Positions 17,652 through 26,749 of a DNA stretch of 64,000 nucleotides are shown here, in pieces. Source of the stretch: Tunturibacter gelidoferens. Its GTDB lineage: Bacteria > Acidobacteriota > Terriglobia > Terriglobales > Acidobacteriaceae. Within the stretch, counting starts at the first letter, position 1. Every line of letters starts with the position of its first letter. Location of the stretch: the NCBI RefSeq assembly GCF_040358255.1, contig NZ_CP132938.1, positions 2,852,001 through 2,916,000 on the forward strand. Direction: 5' to 3'. A program made the translations under genes and the position numbers. A model generated the notes under the pieces. The model was given only the letters and a program-made list of their open reading frames with translations, was not told where the DNA came from and searched no databases.

Positions 17652-18482
17652 ATGAGCCTCATGCCGGCCCTCTTCGTAGCGCGCGCCAAGTCTCTGATTT
17701 CATTGCAGAAATCTCGCCTGTGCTACTTCTCGTTGGCCGCGTTGCTGCTTTTATCGTCGCGCGCCCTTACTGCCCAAAGCTTCGAATCCTCAGGCAATCT
17801 CACCGTAGCCGAGCAGTATCTCCTCGCCGCCGCAAACGAAGACCGCGTCAATCAAGGACTTCAGCCACTCCGCTTCGACCCGGTCCTGGCCGAAGCCTCC
17901 GCCATCCACGCCCGCGAGATGGCCGCGCACGCCGAAATCTCCCACCAATTCGATGGCGAGCCCGCACTCGCTGCTCGCGGAGCCAATGCTGGCGCACACT
18001 TCAGCCTCATTACAGAAAACGTAGCCGAAGCCCCCACCTCTGTCATCATCCACAATCTCTGGATGCACTCGCCCGGCCACCGAGCCAATCTGCTTGATCC
18101 CAACGTAGATTCAATCGGAATCGCCATCGTCACTCGAGATCATCAACTCTACGCAGTAGAAGATTTCGCCAGCACCGTTCAAACTCTTTCGCTCAACCAG
18201 CAGGAGCGCACCGTTGCCAGCGTAATCGCACAGTCGGGAATGCACGTTACAGAAACCACCGAAGAAGCTCGTCAGACCTGCACAATGTCCACTGGCTACG
18301 CGGGTTCCCGCCAACCTTGGTACATCATGCGTTACACCGCTGGAAGTCTAAATCAGATCCCCAGTCAGCTCAAAAGCAAACTGGCATCCGGCAAATATCA
18401 TCAGGCCGTCGTCGGAGCCTGTTCCGTAACACGAAACAGCCCCTTCACGGCCTACAATATCGCAGTCCTTCTCTACCCCTGA
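17652..18482 (+). CDS. secreted CAP-superfamily (SCP/PR-1) protein
   Basis: A secreted protein of about 276 residues. The start is set at MSLMPALFVARAK because the signal peptide (YFSLAALLLLSSRALTAQS) then has a usual N-region; an in-frame ATG at 17499 is much farther upstream. The CAP domain (about residues 50-175) keeps HAREMAAHAEISHQF, ENVAEAP and SPGHRANLLDPNVDSIGIA, including the two histidines and two glutamates of the cavity. The C-terminal 100 residues are specific to this protein. CAP proteins act outside the cytoplasm; the reaction is unknown. Confidence 0.88.
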   Translation: MSLMPALFVARAKSLISLQKSRLCYFSLAALLLLSSRALTAQSFESSGNLTVAEQYLLAAANEDRVNQGLQPLRFDPVLAEASAIHAREMAAHAEISHQFDGEPALAARGANAGAHFSLITENVAEAPTSVIIHNLWMHSPGHRANLLDPNVDSIGIAIVTRDHQLYAVEDFASTVQTLSLNQQERTVASVIAQSGMHVTETTEEARQTCTMSTGYAGSRQPWYIMRYTAGSLNQIPSQLKSKLASGKYHQAVVGACSVTRNSPFTAYNIAVLLYP

Positions 18483-18634
18483 CAACGGAGAGCAGCCAGC
18501 ACCCGGCTGTCATGAGTGGCTGAGATCTCATCGCGTAGTAGTCTGAGGACGCGTGGGCGTAGGCAGCAGCCCTTTCAAAAACATTTCGCGTGCATCGTAA
18601 TGCCACTGTGTTGACGCTGGCTCCCAGGTGGCCT

Positions 18635-18663
18635 TTGACCCCTCTAACCTGATTTGTTATAAC
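18635..18663 (+). promoter_or_regulatory. sigma-70 promoter of the tRNA-Asn gene
   Basis: TTGACC (18635-18640) and TATAAC (18658-18663) with 17 bases between, 39 bases ahead of the tRNA. This is close to consensus. Nothing else was seen in the 220 bases between the CAP gene and the tRNA. Confidence 0.7.
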
Positions 18664-18702
18664 TGAGAGAGCGCGCGTGAGTCCTCCGCGGTCCAAAGAC
18701 GT

Positions 18703-20325
<1,623 letters not shown>

Positions 20326-20369
20326 AAATTGACTAACTCCATGATTCTCGTCTTTTCAGAAAGCACAGG

Positions 20370-20482
20370 GTCCGGAATACGGCCACTTTGCTGTGTTTTC
20401 CGGTCAATGAACGTGAACTTGCGCTTCTGGATCCAAACGTAGCTGTGGTGTCCGGCCTACTATTTTTCGGTTGATAAACGTG
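20370..20482. repeat. imperfect direct repeat upstream of the recombinase gene
   Basis: Two related blocks, 20370-20415 and 20450-20482. Both begin gtccgg and end in a shared core: ttttccggtcaatgaacgtg (20396-20415) and tttttcggttgataaacgtg (20463-20482). They lie 45-160 bases ahead of the recombinase start and could be protein binding sites or IS-end relics. Confidence 0.45.
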
Positions 20483-20508
20483 TAGCCTCCGCCTATCCAC
20501 GCATCCGG

Positions 20509-20760
20509 CTAGCGGACGCGAGCGAAGGTATGGGATCCCTTTCTTTGTGAGTGTGAGGGCAGCGTGGAATCGTCGTCGTCTGTTGTGTCTGAATTGGGCG
20601 AGTGCGTCTGATCTTCAGCCCTGCTCTGCCACTCGATCAGTAGCCGGAGTAATCCGGCGATATTTGCCTGGCATTCCCGGGCCTCCTCCAACGTCAGGCG
20701 ATCCGCGAATTCTGCAAATTTGCGCTGAGTGTCAGCGAGTAACTCGTCCCGCGGATCCAT
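20509..20760 (-). CDS. small hypothetical protein
   Basis: An 83-residue protein: a helical N-terminal half (about residues 3-47, LADTQRKFAEFADRLTLEEA then NIAGLLRLLIEW) and an acidic, disordered tail (SDTTDDDDST). A ribosome-binding site (aaggaac) lies about 9 bases before the ATG, which supports a real gene. No family recognised. It lies just upstream of the recombinase, in the left part of the mobile region. Confidence 0.5.
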   Translation of the reverse strand: MDPRDELLADTQRKFAEFADRLTLEEARECQANIAGLLRLLIEWQSRAEDQTHSPNSDTTDDDDSTLPSHSQRKGSHTFARVR

Positions 20761-20873
20761 ACGTATTCCGTTCCTTAGGCGGTGTGCCCGGAACGCCTAC
20801 GCCCGAGTCAGACGGGTCATGCGGCGGTAGATCTGCGGTGATGGCTCCAATCTCAGGAGTCCGGATTCGAGAG

Positions 20874-21143
20874 CTAATTTTGCATTTCAGACAGATGAAC
20901 AGTGTATTGGTAGCTTTTTCCGGCCTCGATCACGATCGTGCGTTTGTTCTCTTTTGTGATTGAAATGCGGATCATCGCCTCCCCATAACCATGTTTAAGG
21001 ATGTCATGGAGAATCTCATTGAGCTTGGTAGTGAACCGGAGATATTCGGATTGGACGAGATAGCTGTCCGTGAAAATGTTGGATGGTTCGCTCACCTCAG
21101 TCTCCTGCGACTTGCGTAGTGTGCCGCTTCTAGTTAACTTCAT
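20874..21143 (-). CDS. small hypothetical protein
   Basis: About 89 residues from MKLTRSGTLRKSQ (a TTG at 21167 could extend it). The centre (LRFTTKLNEILHDILKHGYGEAMIRISITKENKRTIVIEAGK, about 37-78) mixes an amphipathic helix with two strands, like a small DNA- or protein-binding domain. No family recognised. Same strand as the 83-residue gene downstream, 113 bases apart, so possibly one transcript. Confidence 0.45.
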   Translation of the reverse strand: MKLTRSGTLRKSQETEVSEPSNIFTDSYLVQSEYLRFTTKLNEILHDILKHGYGEAMIRISITKENKRTIVIEAGKSYQYTVHLSEMQN

Positions 21144-21303
21144 TCCAGCACAAGAATGGTCCACCAAAATTACCGAATCGGAACGGCCGGAATTTCGGTA
21201 ATTGTTTTAGCCACAGAAGCCTTGTGGTAAGGTCCAGCCCGCATACGTTCGTGTAGACATTGATTTTCGAAACATCTTCGTGTGCTGAAGAGATTTCAAG
21301 AGC

Positions 21304-22347
21304 ATGCGTGAAGGTGAGAACATGCCACTTCCACTCAGGAAATCATTTTTCGTCAAACCTGCCCCAGGGCGCCCGGGAAGGAATGCGTTCTGCACAAATC
21401 TCGATTCGGCGGAGACCTTCGCTTGGCTAACGAAGCATAAGCAGCAAATCGCCAGAATCAACTACAGCCCATTGGCGTGGTATGTCCAGGCTGAAGTTCG
21501 TAGATGGTGGGTGTATTACTGGGAGCTCTGTGTTGATTGGTGGAAGGACAATCCTGATTGGTATCCAGAATTTCCTTGGTTCAAGCGTGTGAACAGGTCT
21601 GGTGATTTGCCCTCAGAAGATGGGAAAGTGTATTTGATGCGCGGATTCAAGATGTTAATGGAGAATCCCTTGGTGACCCCGTCTAGCATAGAGGGCCATG
21701 GATTGCACCTGGAGGAGATTGGCGACTTGAGCTGGTTTTTTCGATATGCGTATCAAAGGCATATAGGAGAGATGCCCGATATTCAGTACTTATATGAGCA
21801 AGAGAGATGTCCGGGCCACGAGTACACCTACCTTAAAATCGCGAACGACATTCCGATTGACGATCTCGGAAAAGTAGTTGCTGCGTTCCAGCATCGACAT
21901 ACGCCTTCCAAATGGAAGGAAGACCTCGAGATGTATCAGACGTACGAGGTTCTAGCACTGATAGATTTGCGCATTGCAGAACTGCTGAGTGGATTAGAGT
22001 GCTCTCCTTCCGTTAAAGCGCAGCTGATCTGGGGGAAACTAACCGATAACAAGAGGACAAAGTCTGTTCAGTCGCGCCATCGTGCAAAAAACTACTTTTC
22101 TGCTCGGGATCTCCAGACAACTGCAACGGAGAAAGCAAAGAACTTTCTCTCTGAGAAGTCAGCGTGGGGCATAGAACGACGATCTCAAGCGACTCGTGAG
22201 TTGTTAATCTTATGGCAGCGTGGGGAACATAGTCAGGTCCCTTTAACTGCTGATGAGGCGAGAAAGTTGTGTCAGTTTGGGCCTCCGAGTTCTGTTGGCG
22301 TTCGTGGAACCGAGTACGCATTGCCTCCGGGTTACGATTGGAAATAG
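21304..22347 (+). CDS. hypothetical protein of the mobile region
   Basis: A 347-residue soluble protein without signal peptide or membrane helices. The N-terminal half is rich in Trp and Tyr (WYVQAEVRRWWVYYWELC, then WWKDNPDWYPEFPWFKRV); the C-terminal half is helical and basic (KRTKSVQSRHRAKNY, ERRSQATRELLILWQRG). Base composition is clearly AT-richer than the flanks, a sign of transfer. An inner start at 21322 has a better ribosome-binding site (aggtgag). It is not a transposase, methylase or nuclease that I recognise. The 300 bases after it hold nothing visible. Confidence 0.65.
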   Translation: MREGENMPLPLRKSFFVKPAPGRPGRNAFCTNLDSAETFAWLTKHKQQIARINYSPLAWYVQAEVRRWWVYYWELCVDWWKDNPDWYPEFPWFKRVNRSGDLPSEDGKVYLMRGFKMLMENPLVTPSSIEGHGLHLEEIGDLSWFFRYAYQRHIGEMPDIQYLYEQERCPGHEYTYLKIANDIPIDDLGKVVAAFQHRHTPSKWKEDLEMYQTYEVLALIDLRIAELLSGLECSPSVKAQLIWGKLTDNKRTKSVQSRHRAKNYFSARDLQTTATEKAKNFLSEKSAWGIERRSQATRELLILWQRGEHSQVPLTADEARKLCQFGPPSSVGVRGTEYALPPGYDWK

Positions 22348-22647
22348 ACTGCCGGCCGACACGTCAGTCCAATCCCAATATGGTGTTCAGAGCATTCCAG
22401 CTTAAAACGGAAACTGTAGGTCTCTCCGTGATTGCTCACAATTCGCCGGTCTGTAAATCGTATCGCCATGCCTGCTCAGGACCACCGGTCACCAACGACT
22501 ACTGCGAAGTAGCGTCCGTCAGGTAAGAATGTGCCGGAGCTGAGTCGCAATCCGAAGACCTATGAGCCGATCGTGTGTCACATCTCTATACCAGAACCCC
22601 AGCTCCGCGTTTGGGCAGCCGACGATGTAGGCTGCCCAAACTGAGTT

Positions 22648-23319
22648 CTAGAAAGGGATGTCAGAGTCGGCTTGCTGGACGATGTTGACCTGCCCGCGTT
22701 GAAACCACGAAAAACGAGAGCGCAAATAACGGCGAACGACGCCTTTGACTGGATACCACCACAGTTGCAGGTGCACACGAATCCGTGAGGGTGGGGGACT
22801 TGGCTCCAGGTCGTCATAGCCGTCGTCGAAGTACTCATCGCCACGACACGGTTGTGATTCGTTGCAGTCCCCACCGACCTCGGGATTATCGTCGAAATCG
22901 GAAAGCCAGTCGTCAAACCGAGTGGTCTCGTTCAGGTTGTCCAGATCCCCTATTACATTTTCAGTCAAAAAGCCTCCTCGCAAACTCTCATGTTCGGCAA
23001 CGTTCGACTGTTCGTCGCGGATTTGTGATTGATTGTCGCCGCCCTCGTCGATCTCGAGTCGGGTTGCGACGAGCTGGTCAATGGAATTAAGATCGAGCAG
23101 AACGTCTTGAATTAGGGTGCTTTGGGGCCATCCCAGACAAAGAGCCAGCATCGGGCCCGTTGCAAAACGATTTTTCAGGACAAGGTCGTGTAAATCTGTA
23201 AACAACCGCTCGTCCTTGAACTGCTCGAGAAGAATTTCACAGGCCGCGTCGACTGGTAGAAAATCCATCCAAGAAGCGCCGGAACTGTTGACTGCGGTAA
23301 GGGCTGCCGCCCGTAGTTG
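22648..23319 (-). pseudogene. 5'-truncated hypothetical gene, cut by an IS6-family element
   Basis: The open frame runs from the stop at 22648 up into the IS6 terminal repeat at 23319-23336. Upstream of the first Met (23268) it encodes sensible helix-like residues (AQLRAAALTAVNSSGASW), so the N-terminus was lost to the insertion. The remaining 206 residues begin MDFLPVDAACEILLEQ, contain a long acidic stretch (NVIGDLDNLNETTRFDDWL, GDEYFDDGYDDLEP) and end with an aromatic basic segment (WWYPVKGVVRRYLRSRF). No family recognised. Confidence 0.55.
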
Positions 23320-24133
23320 GGCTCTGTTGCATTAACTCTGTTGGTTGAGTTCGTCCTTTGCGCGGTTTACATCAGGCAGCGATATCGAAGATGTCGAACA
23401 GCTTGTTTACGAAGCGCACCTCGTCTTTAACATGCGGCTTGCACGTGAGGCAATGTCCTCGGCGGATCATCCGCATCACCTCGAACCCCTTCATCGTAGC
23501 GGCGGCCGTCTTCATTGTCTGAAAGCCTCGCGTGGGGCGAATGACTCGCTTCAGTGCGCCGTGGTCGGCTTCAATGATGTTGTTCAGATACTTGCACGTG
23601 CGATGCTTGGCATCGCTTGATAGCTTGCCTTCTCGTTGCAGCCGGCTAATGGCTTTTGGATAAGAGCCGAGTTGGTCCGTGGTGATTGAGGACGGCGGCC
23701 AGTGGCGCATTGTCGTCAGCGCTTTTCCCAGGAAACGATGGGCCGCACGGGTGTTTCGCCGATCCATCAACATGAAGTCGATCAACCGGCCATGCTTGTC
23801 GACGGCCCGGAACAGGTACTTCCAGTGGCCACCGACCTTCACATAGGTCTCGTCCACTCGCCACGAGGTCGCACGGTACCCCTGGTACCAACGAACCCGC
23901 TTCTCAAGCTCAGGCGCGTAGCGATGAACCCAGCGCATGATCGTGGACAGATCCACGTCTACGCCGCGTTCCTGCATCATCTCCGCCAGATCCCGGTAGC
24001 TTATCCCATACTTGCAGTACCAGCGAACGCACACCAGGATGATATCCACAGCGAAACGACGGCGCTTGAACATGAACAAGGCTCCTCGGCGAACGACTCC
24101 AGACTACGACACGACCGTTAATGCAACAGAGCC
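23320..24133. mobile_element. IS6-family insertion sequence (intact)
   Basis: An 814-bp element with perfect terminal inverted repeats of 18 bases (23319-23336 and 24117-24134, core GGCTCTGTTGCATTAA, close to the IS6/IS26 end). It contains one transposase gene. The 8 bases on either side do not match each other, so no target duplication is left. Confidence 0.9.
23372..24073 (-). CDS. IS6-family transposase
   Basis: About 233 residues, full length for the family. Small zinc-finger-less N-terminus with helix-turn-helix (YRDLAEMMQERGVDVDLSTIMRW), then the DDE core: Asp in WRVDETYVKVGGHWKYLFRA, Asp in SITTDQLGSYPKAI, Glu in NNIIEADHGALKRVI. The ATG at 24073 is used; a TTG two codons earlier is possible. 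The reading frame is intact, so the element may still move. Confidence 0.95.
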   Translation of the reverse strand: MFKRRRFAVDIILVCVRWYCKYGISYRDLAEMMQERGVDVDLSTIMRWVHRYAPELEKRVRWYQGYRATSWRVDETYVKVGGHWKYLFRAVDKHGRLIDFMLMDRRNTRAAHRFLGKALTTMRHWPPSSITTDQLGSYPKAISRLQREGKLSSDAKHRTCKYLNNIIEADHGALKRVIRPTRGFQTMKTAAATMKGFEVMRMIRRGHCLTCKPHVKDEVRFVNKLFDIFDIAA

Positions 24134-24452
24134 CCTGGCGGTGGTGACGCACGACAGCGCGCAACATCGTTATGTGGACGGACAACTACAACGTTCCAAA
24201 AAGCCACAACAGATCCGTGGCCTGAATCAGAATCACAACCACGCGATGAAGGAGATTTTCAAAAGTACAGCCCTGAACGCCAGTCGTTGTGCGGGACCGC
24301 TGCAGGACTTTTACGTCGGATTGCTGGCCAAAGGGATGAAGCCGGATATGGCTCGCCTAACGCTGGCACGCAAGATCGCGGCCATCACGTTAACACTTTG
24401 GAAAAAAGGAGGGAGTTTCGACGCCGAACATCTGAAATCGCAAGCAGCTTGA
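24134..24452 (+). pseudogene. IS110-family transposase, C-terminal fragment
   Basis: The frame opens at the right end of the IS6 element and ends with the TGA at 24452. The encoded tail (LNQNHNHAMKEIFKSTAL, GPLQDFYVGLLAKGMKPD, LTLARKIAAITLTLWKKG) is that of an IS110-family transposase, Transposase_20 part. The N-terminal DEDD domain is missing, cut away at the IS6 boundary. It belongs to a different IS110 lineage from the intact copy at 25.2-26.3 kb. Confidence 0.85.
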
Positions 24453-25227
24453 GCGTCTACGGAACCCAGGCAATTGACTAGGTTGTCTTACCTGATGGTT
24501 AGCCAATCGGTTCTTGCGACGCTCCGGGTCGAGGGAGAGTATCAATCGATGAGCTAGACCACTCCACGTGCTGTCAGCACCGAGTCTCCAAATGCACTCT
24601 ATACCCCCTCGCATAACCGAAAAAAGCTATAGGCCTCGAGTCTCAAATAGGACCATGGTTGGCGTATTAGAGCCACCCCGGTTGGCTTGCGTAGCTTCGC
24701 ACCGAAGGCGTCGAACCATCGAGTCATGAAACCGTCGAGCAGAAAACGTCGAGTGCCCTGGTCTGTCAGAAGCACGTCGCGAACACAAAGCCTCTCCAGA
24801 TCTGAGATCGGGCTGGATGCAAATCGCCACACCCATCTCCGCTCGAAGAGGACGGAGGAAAAATGTTTCCTTGACATCCCCTCTCATAGGACTCATCGAC
24901 AAATGAGATCAAGGCTAGTTGCCAAATAGTCGGCATTCGTCCACTTGTCAATCGGTGTGCGATGTTGGAGAAAAGCCGGTTTTACGTCCATCTCTAACAA
25001 TCTCGGCTGTGTCAATGCATTTTTGAACGTAAACGGCACTCACTCCGAGGAGCTGTTTCGTTACGCTTTGGTTGAACAAACTCATCATCGCCGACAAAGG
25101 TTCGCATGTAATCTTTCGGGCGGAACTCGGCCCGACCCAACCATCTCTCCGATCGCACGTTCGACCATGATTACTACTTCGAACTCCCTGGATAGGGAGC
25201 GGGATGCCCAATCAAGTGGGCGGTGAT
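24453..25227. other. 775-bp gap without recognisable gene
   Basis: Between the IS110 fragment and the intact IS110 gene. Several short open frames occur on both strands (60-93 codons), but none has a convincing ribosome-binding site, a recognisable domain or family-like composition. Probably debris and the noncoding end of one of the IS110 elements. Confidence 0.5.
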
Positions 25228-26283
25228 TTACTTCACACCATGGACGTATCCAGGCTCTCCCGCGTGCGAACCGAACTGCAAAGTCTGTGGGTAATCGAAT
25301 CCCTTACGCCACATCCAGTAGAGGCTGACGGCCAGTTTGCGTGCCATGGCAACCTCAGCGATGCGACGGTCGCGACGCATGGCCAGATGAACGAAGCGAC
25401 GTCGCCAGTCGGGGTCCCAGCGGACAGCAGCCTGGGCTGCCTCCACCAGTAGAAAGCGCAACAGAGAACTTCCTTGTTTGGTGATGTGCCCCAGTCGTTG
25501 ACGATCGGCGCTTGAGTCCTCACAGGGAATGAGGCCCAGATAGCTACCTATCTGATGGCCGCAACCGAAGCGATCCGGAGATCCAAGCACCAACACAAAG
25601 GCCAGTGCGGTGATGGGCCCCACGCCGGGATGCGTCATCAGCCGTAGTACCTCGGGCCGTTTGCGTGCCTCCTCCTCGGCTGCTGCGGTAAGCTCGTCGA
25701 TAGTTGTGTTCAATCGATCCACCAACTCCAGCAGGTCCTGTCGGCGCCGTGTGGACCACGGAGCAAGCGGGAGTGCCTCCAGTTGCCTTCGTCCGGTCTT
25801 GCTCCACAGTGTCTTTTTGCGCCGTACTCCCTCGTTCATCGCTGCAGCCTGGATTTGGTTCATGGCCCGCGTGCGCATCTGCACCAGGCGATGCCGATGC
25901 CAGATTAGCTGGCGTAGATCACGGTTCTCCGGACTCGGGACCCAGATCCGGGGAAAGCGACCCTCTATCAGTAGCCTAAGCAATAACTGAGCATCCTGCC
26001 GGTCGGTCTTTTGCTTGCGTACCCGTGCTGCCTTGATCCTGGCCTGATCCCCAATCCACAGCTCGAACTTCAACTCTGCCAGCAATCGCTCAAACCAACG
26101 TGCATGTCCGGTGGCCTCTATCCCAACACGCACCTTGACCTGTCTTCGCTGTAGATCGCGATAGAAACGCTCTGCCTCTCCATCGCTGTGGCTCAGTCGC
26201 CGTTCGCCGGTCTCGCCCGTCTCCGTATCTAAAAACGCTACCTGCTGAACGCTTGGATGATAATCCACTCCTACAATGATCAT
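25228..26283 (-). CDS. IS110-family transposase (intact)
   Basis: About 351 residues from MIIVGVDYHPS, with an aaggag ribosome-binding site 7 bases ahead. N-terminal RuvC-like DEDD domain: first Asp in VGVDYH, Glu in VGIEATG, then KTDRQDAQLLLRLL with the paired acidic residues. C-terminal Transposase_20 domain: MTHPGVGPITALAFVL, GSYLGLIPCEDSSADR and the serine motif TKQGSSLLRFLLVEAA. All key parts are present, so it may be active. Such recombinases use a bridge RNA made from the element's noncoding end; here that would be the sequence beyond 26283 or below 25228. Confidence 0.95.
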   Translation of the reverse strand: MIIVGVDYHPSVQQVAFLDTETGETGERRLSHSDGEAERFYRDLQRRQVKVRVGIEATGHARWFERLLAELKFELWIGDQARIKAARVRKQKTDRQDAQLLLRLLIEGRFPRIWVPSPENRDLRQLIWHRHRLVQMRTRAMNQIQAAAMNEGVRRKKTLWSKTGRRQLEALPLAPWSTRRRQDLLELVDRLNTTIDELTAAAEEEARKRPEVLRLMTHPGVGPITALAFVLVLGSPDRFGCGHQIGSYLGLIPCEDSSADRQRLGHITKQGSSLLRFLLVEAAQAAVRWDPDWRRRFVHLAMRRDRRIAEVAMARKLAVSLYWMWRKGFDYPQTLQFGSHAGEPGYVHGVK

Positions 26284-26400
26284 GTTCGGCTCCTTCTCCC
26301 GAACCTTCGGTCGTCGATGCAACAGAGTCTAATCGCGCCTCGACAGAGCAAACACTGTTATGAAATCAGGTGGACTGGATTTGTAAACACTGGCCGACAT

Positions 26401-26431
26401 ATCAGTATTAATCTGCTTATCAGTACTAATC
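26401..26431. repeat. 13-bp direct repeat with one mismatch
   Basis: ATCAGTATTAATC (26401-26413) and ATCAGTACTAATC (26419-26431), 5 bases apart, upstream of the intact IS110 gene and just before the tyrosine-recombinase relic. It could be an IS end or a recombinase binding site. Confidence 0.5.
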
Positions 26432-26436
26432 GGCCC

Positions 26437-26687
26437 GTCAACCTGAGACTCGCAGCGGTACGGCGATTGGCGTATGAAGCCGCGGATTGTGGTCTTCTGA
26501 GCCCTGACATGGCCGCGGGCATACGCCGGGTGAAGTCGCCAAGCGTCTCGGCATATGAGTGGGCAACGGGCTGTCTGCCGAGCAAGGAAGACTCCCTCTC
26601 GGTGTCTCTGCCGGAGTGGATCTTCGAGCACAACGGAATCGGGCGATCCTAGCGGTGCTCATCGGCTGCTGCCAGCGCCGGGCAGAG
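26437..26687 (+). pseudogene. tyrosine recombinase relic (frameshifted, truncated both sides)
   Basis: Two adjacent frames together spell the core-binding domain and the start of the catalytic domain of a phage-type tyrosine recombinase. Frame one (26437-26537) gives VNLRLAAVRRLAYEAAD, GLLSPDMAAGIRRVK. After a shift near 26540-26558, the next frame gives NGLSAEQGR and then RNRAILAVLIGC with QRRAE (26559-26687), the start of the catalytic domain. Both ends are missing. The loss is probably tied to the IS110 insertion to the left. Confidence 0.7.
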
Positions 26688-26719
26688 AGTACACCGATGC
26701 ACCAAGGAGGTGCCTGCGA

Positions 26720-26725
26720 TATAAT
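26720..26725 (+). promoter_or_regulatory. candidate -10 box for the solute-binding protein gene
   Basis: A perfect TATAAT at 26720-26725, 25 bases before the ATG of the solute-binding protein gene. No strong -35 box is visible at the right distance, so it may need an activator. Confidence 0.45.
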
Positions 26726-26749
26726 CAGAAACCTTTTGGGGGTTGTCGA

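Noticed and set aside
24599..25226. several 60-93-codon frames between the IS110 fragment and the intact IS110 gene
   Set aside because: Overlapping on both strands, no ribosome-binding site, no recognisable domain; treated as noncoding debris.
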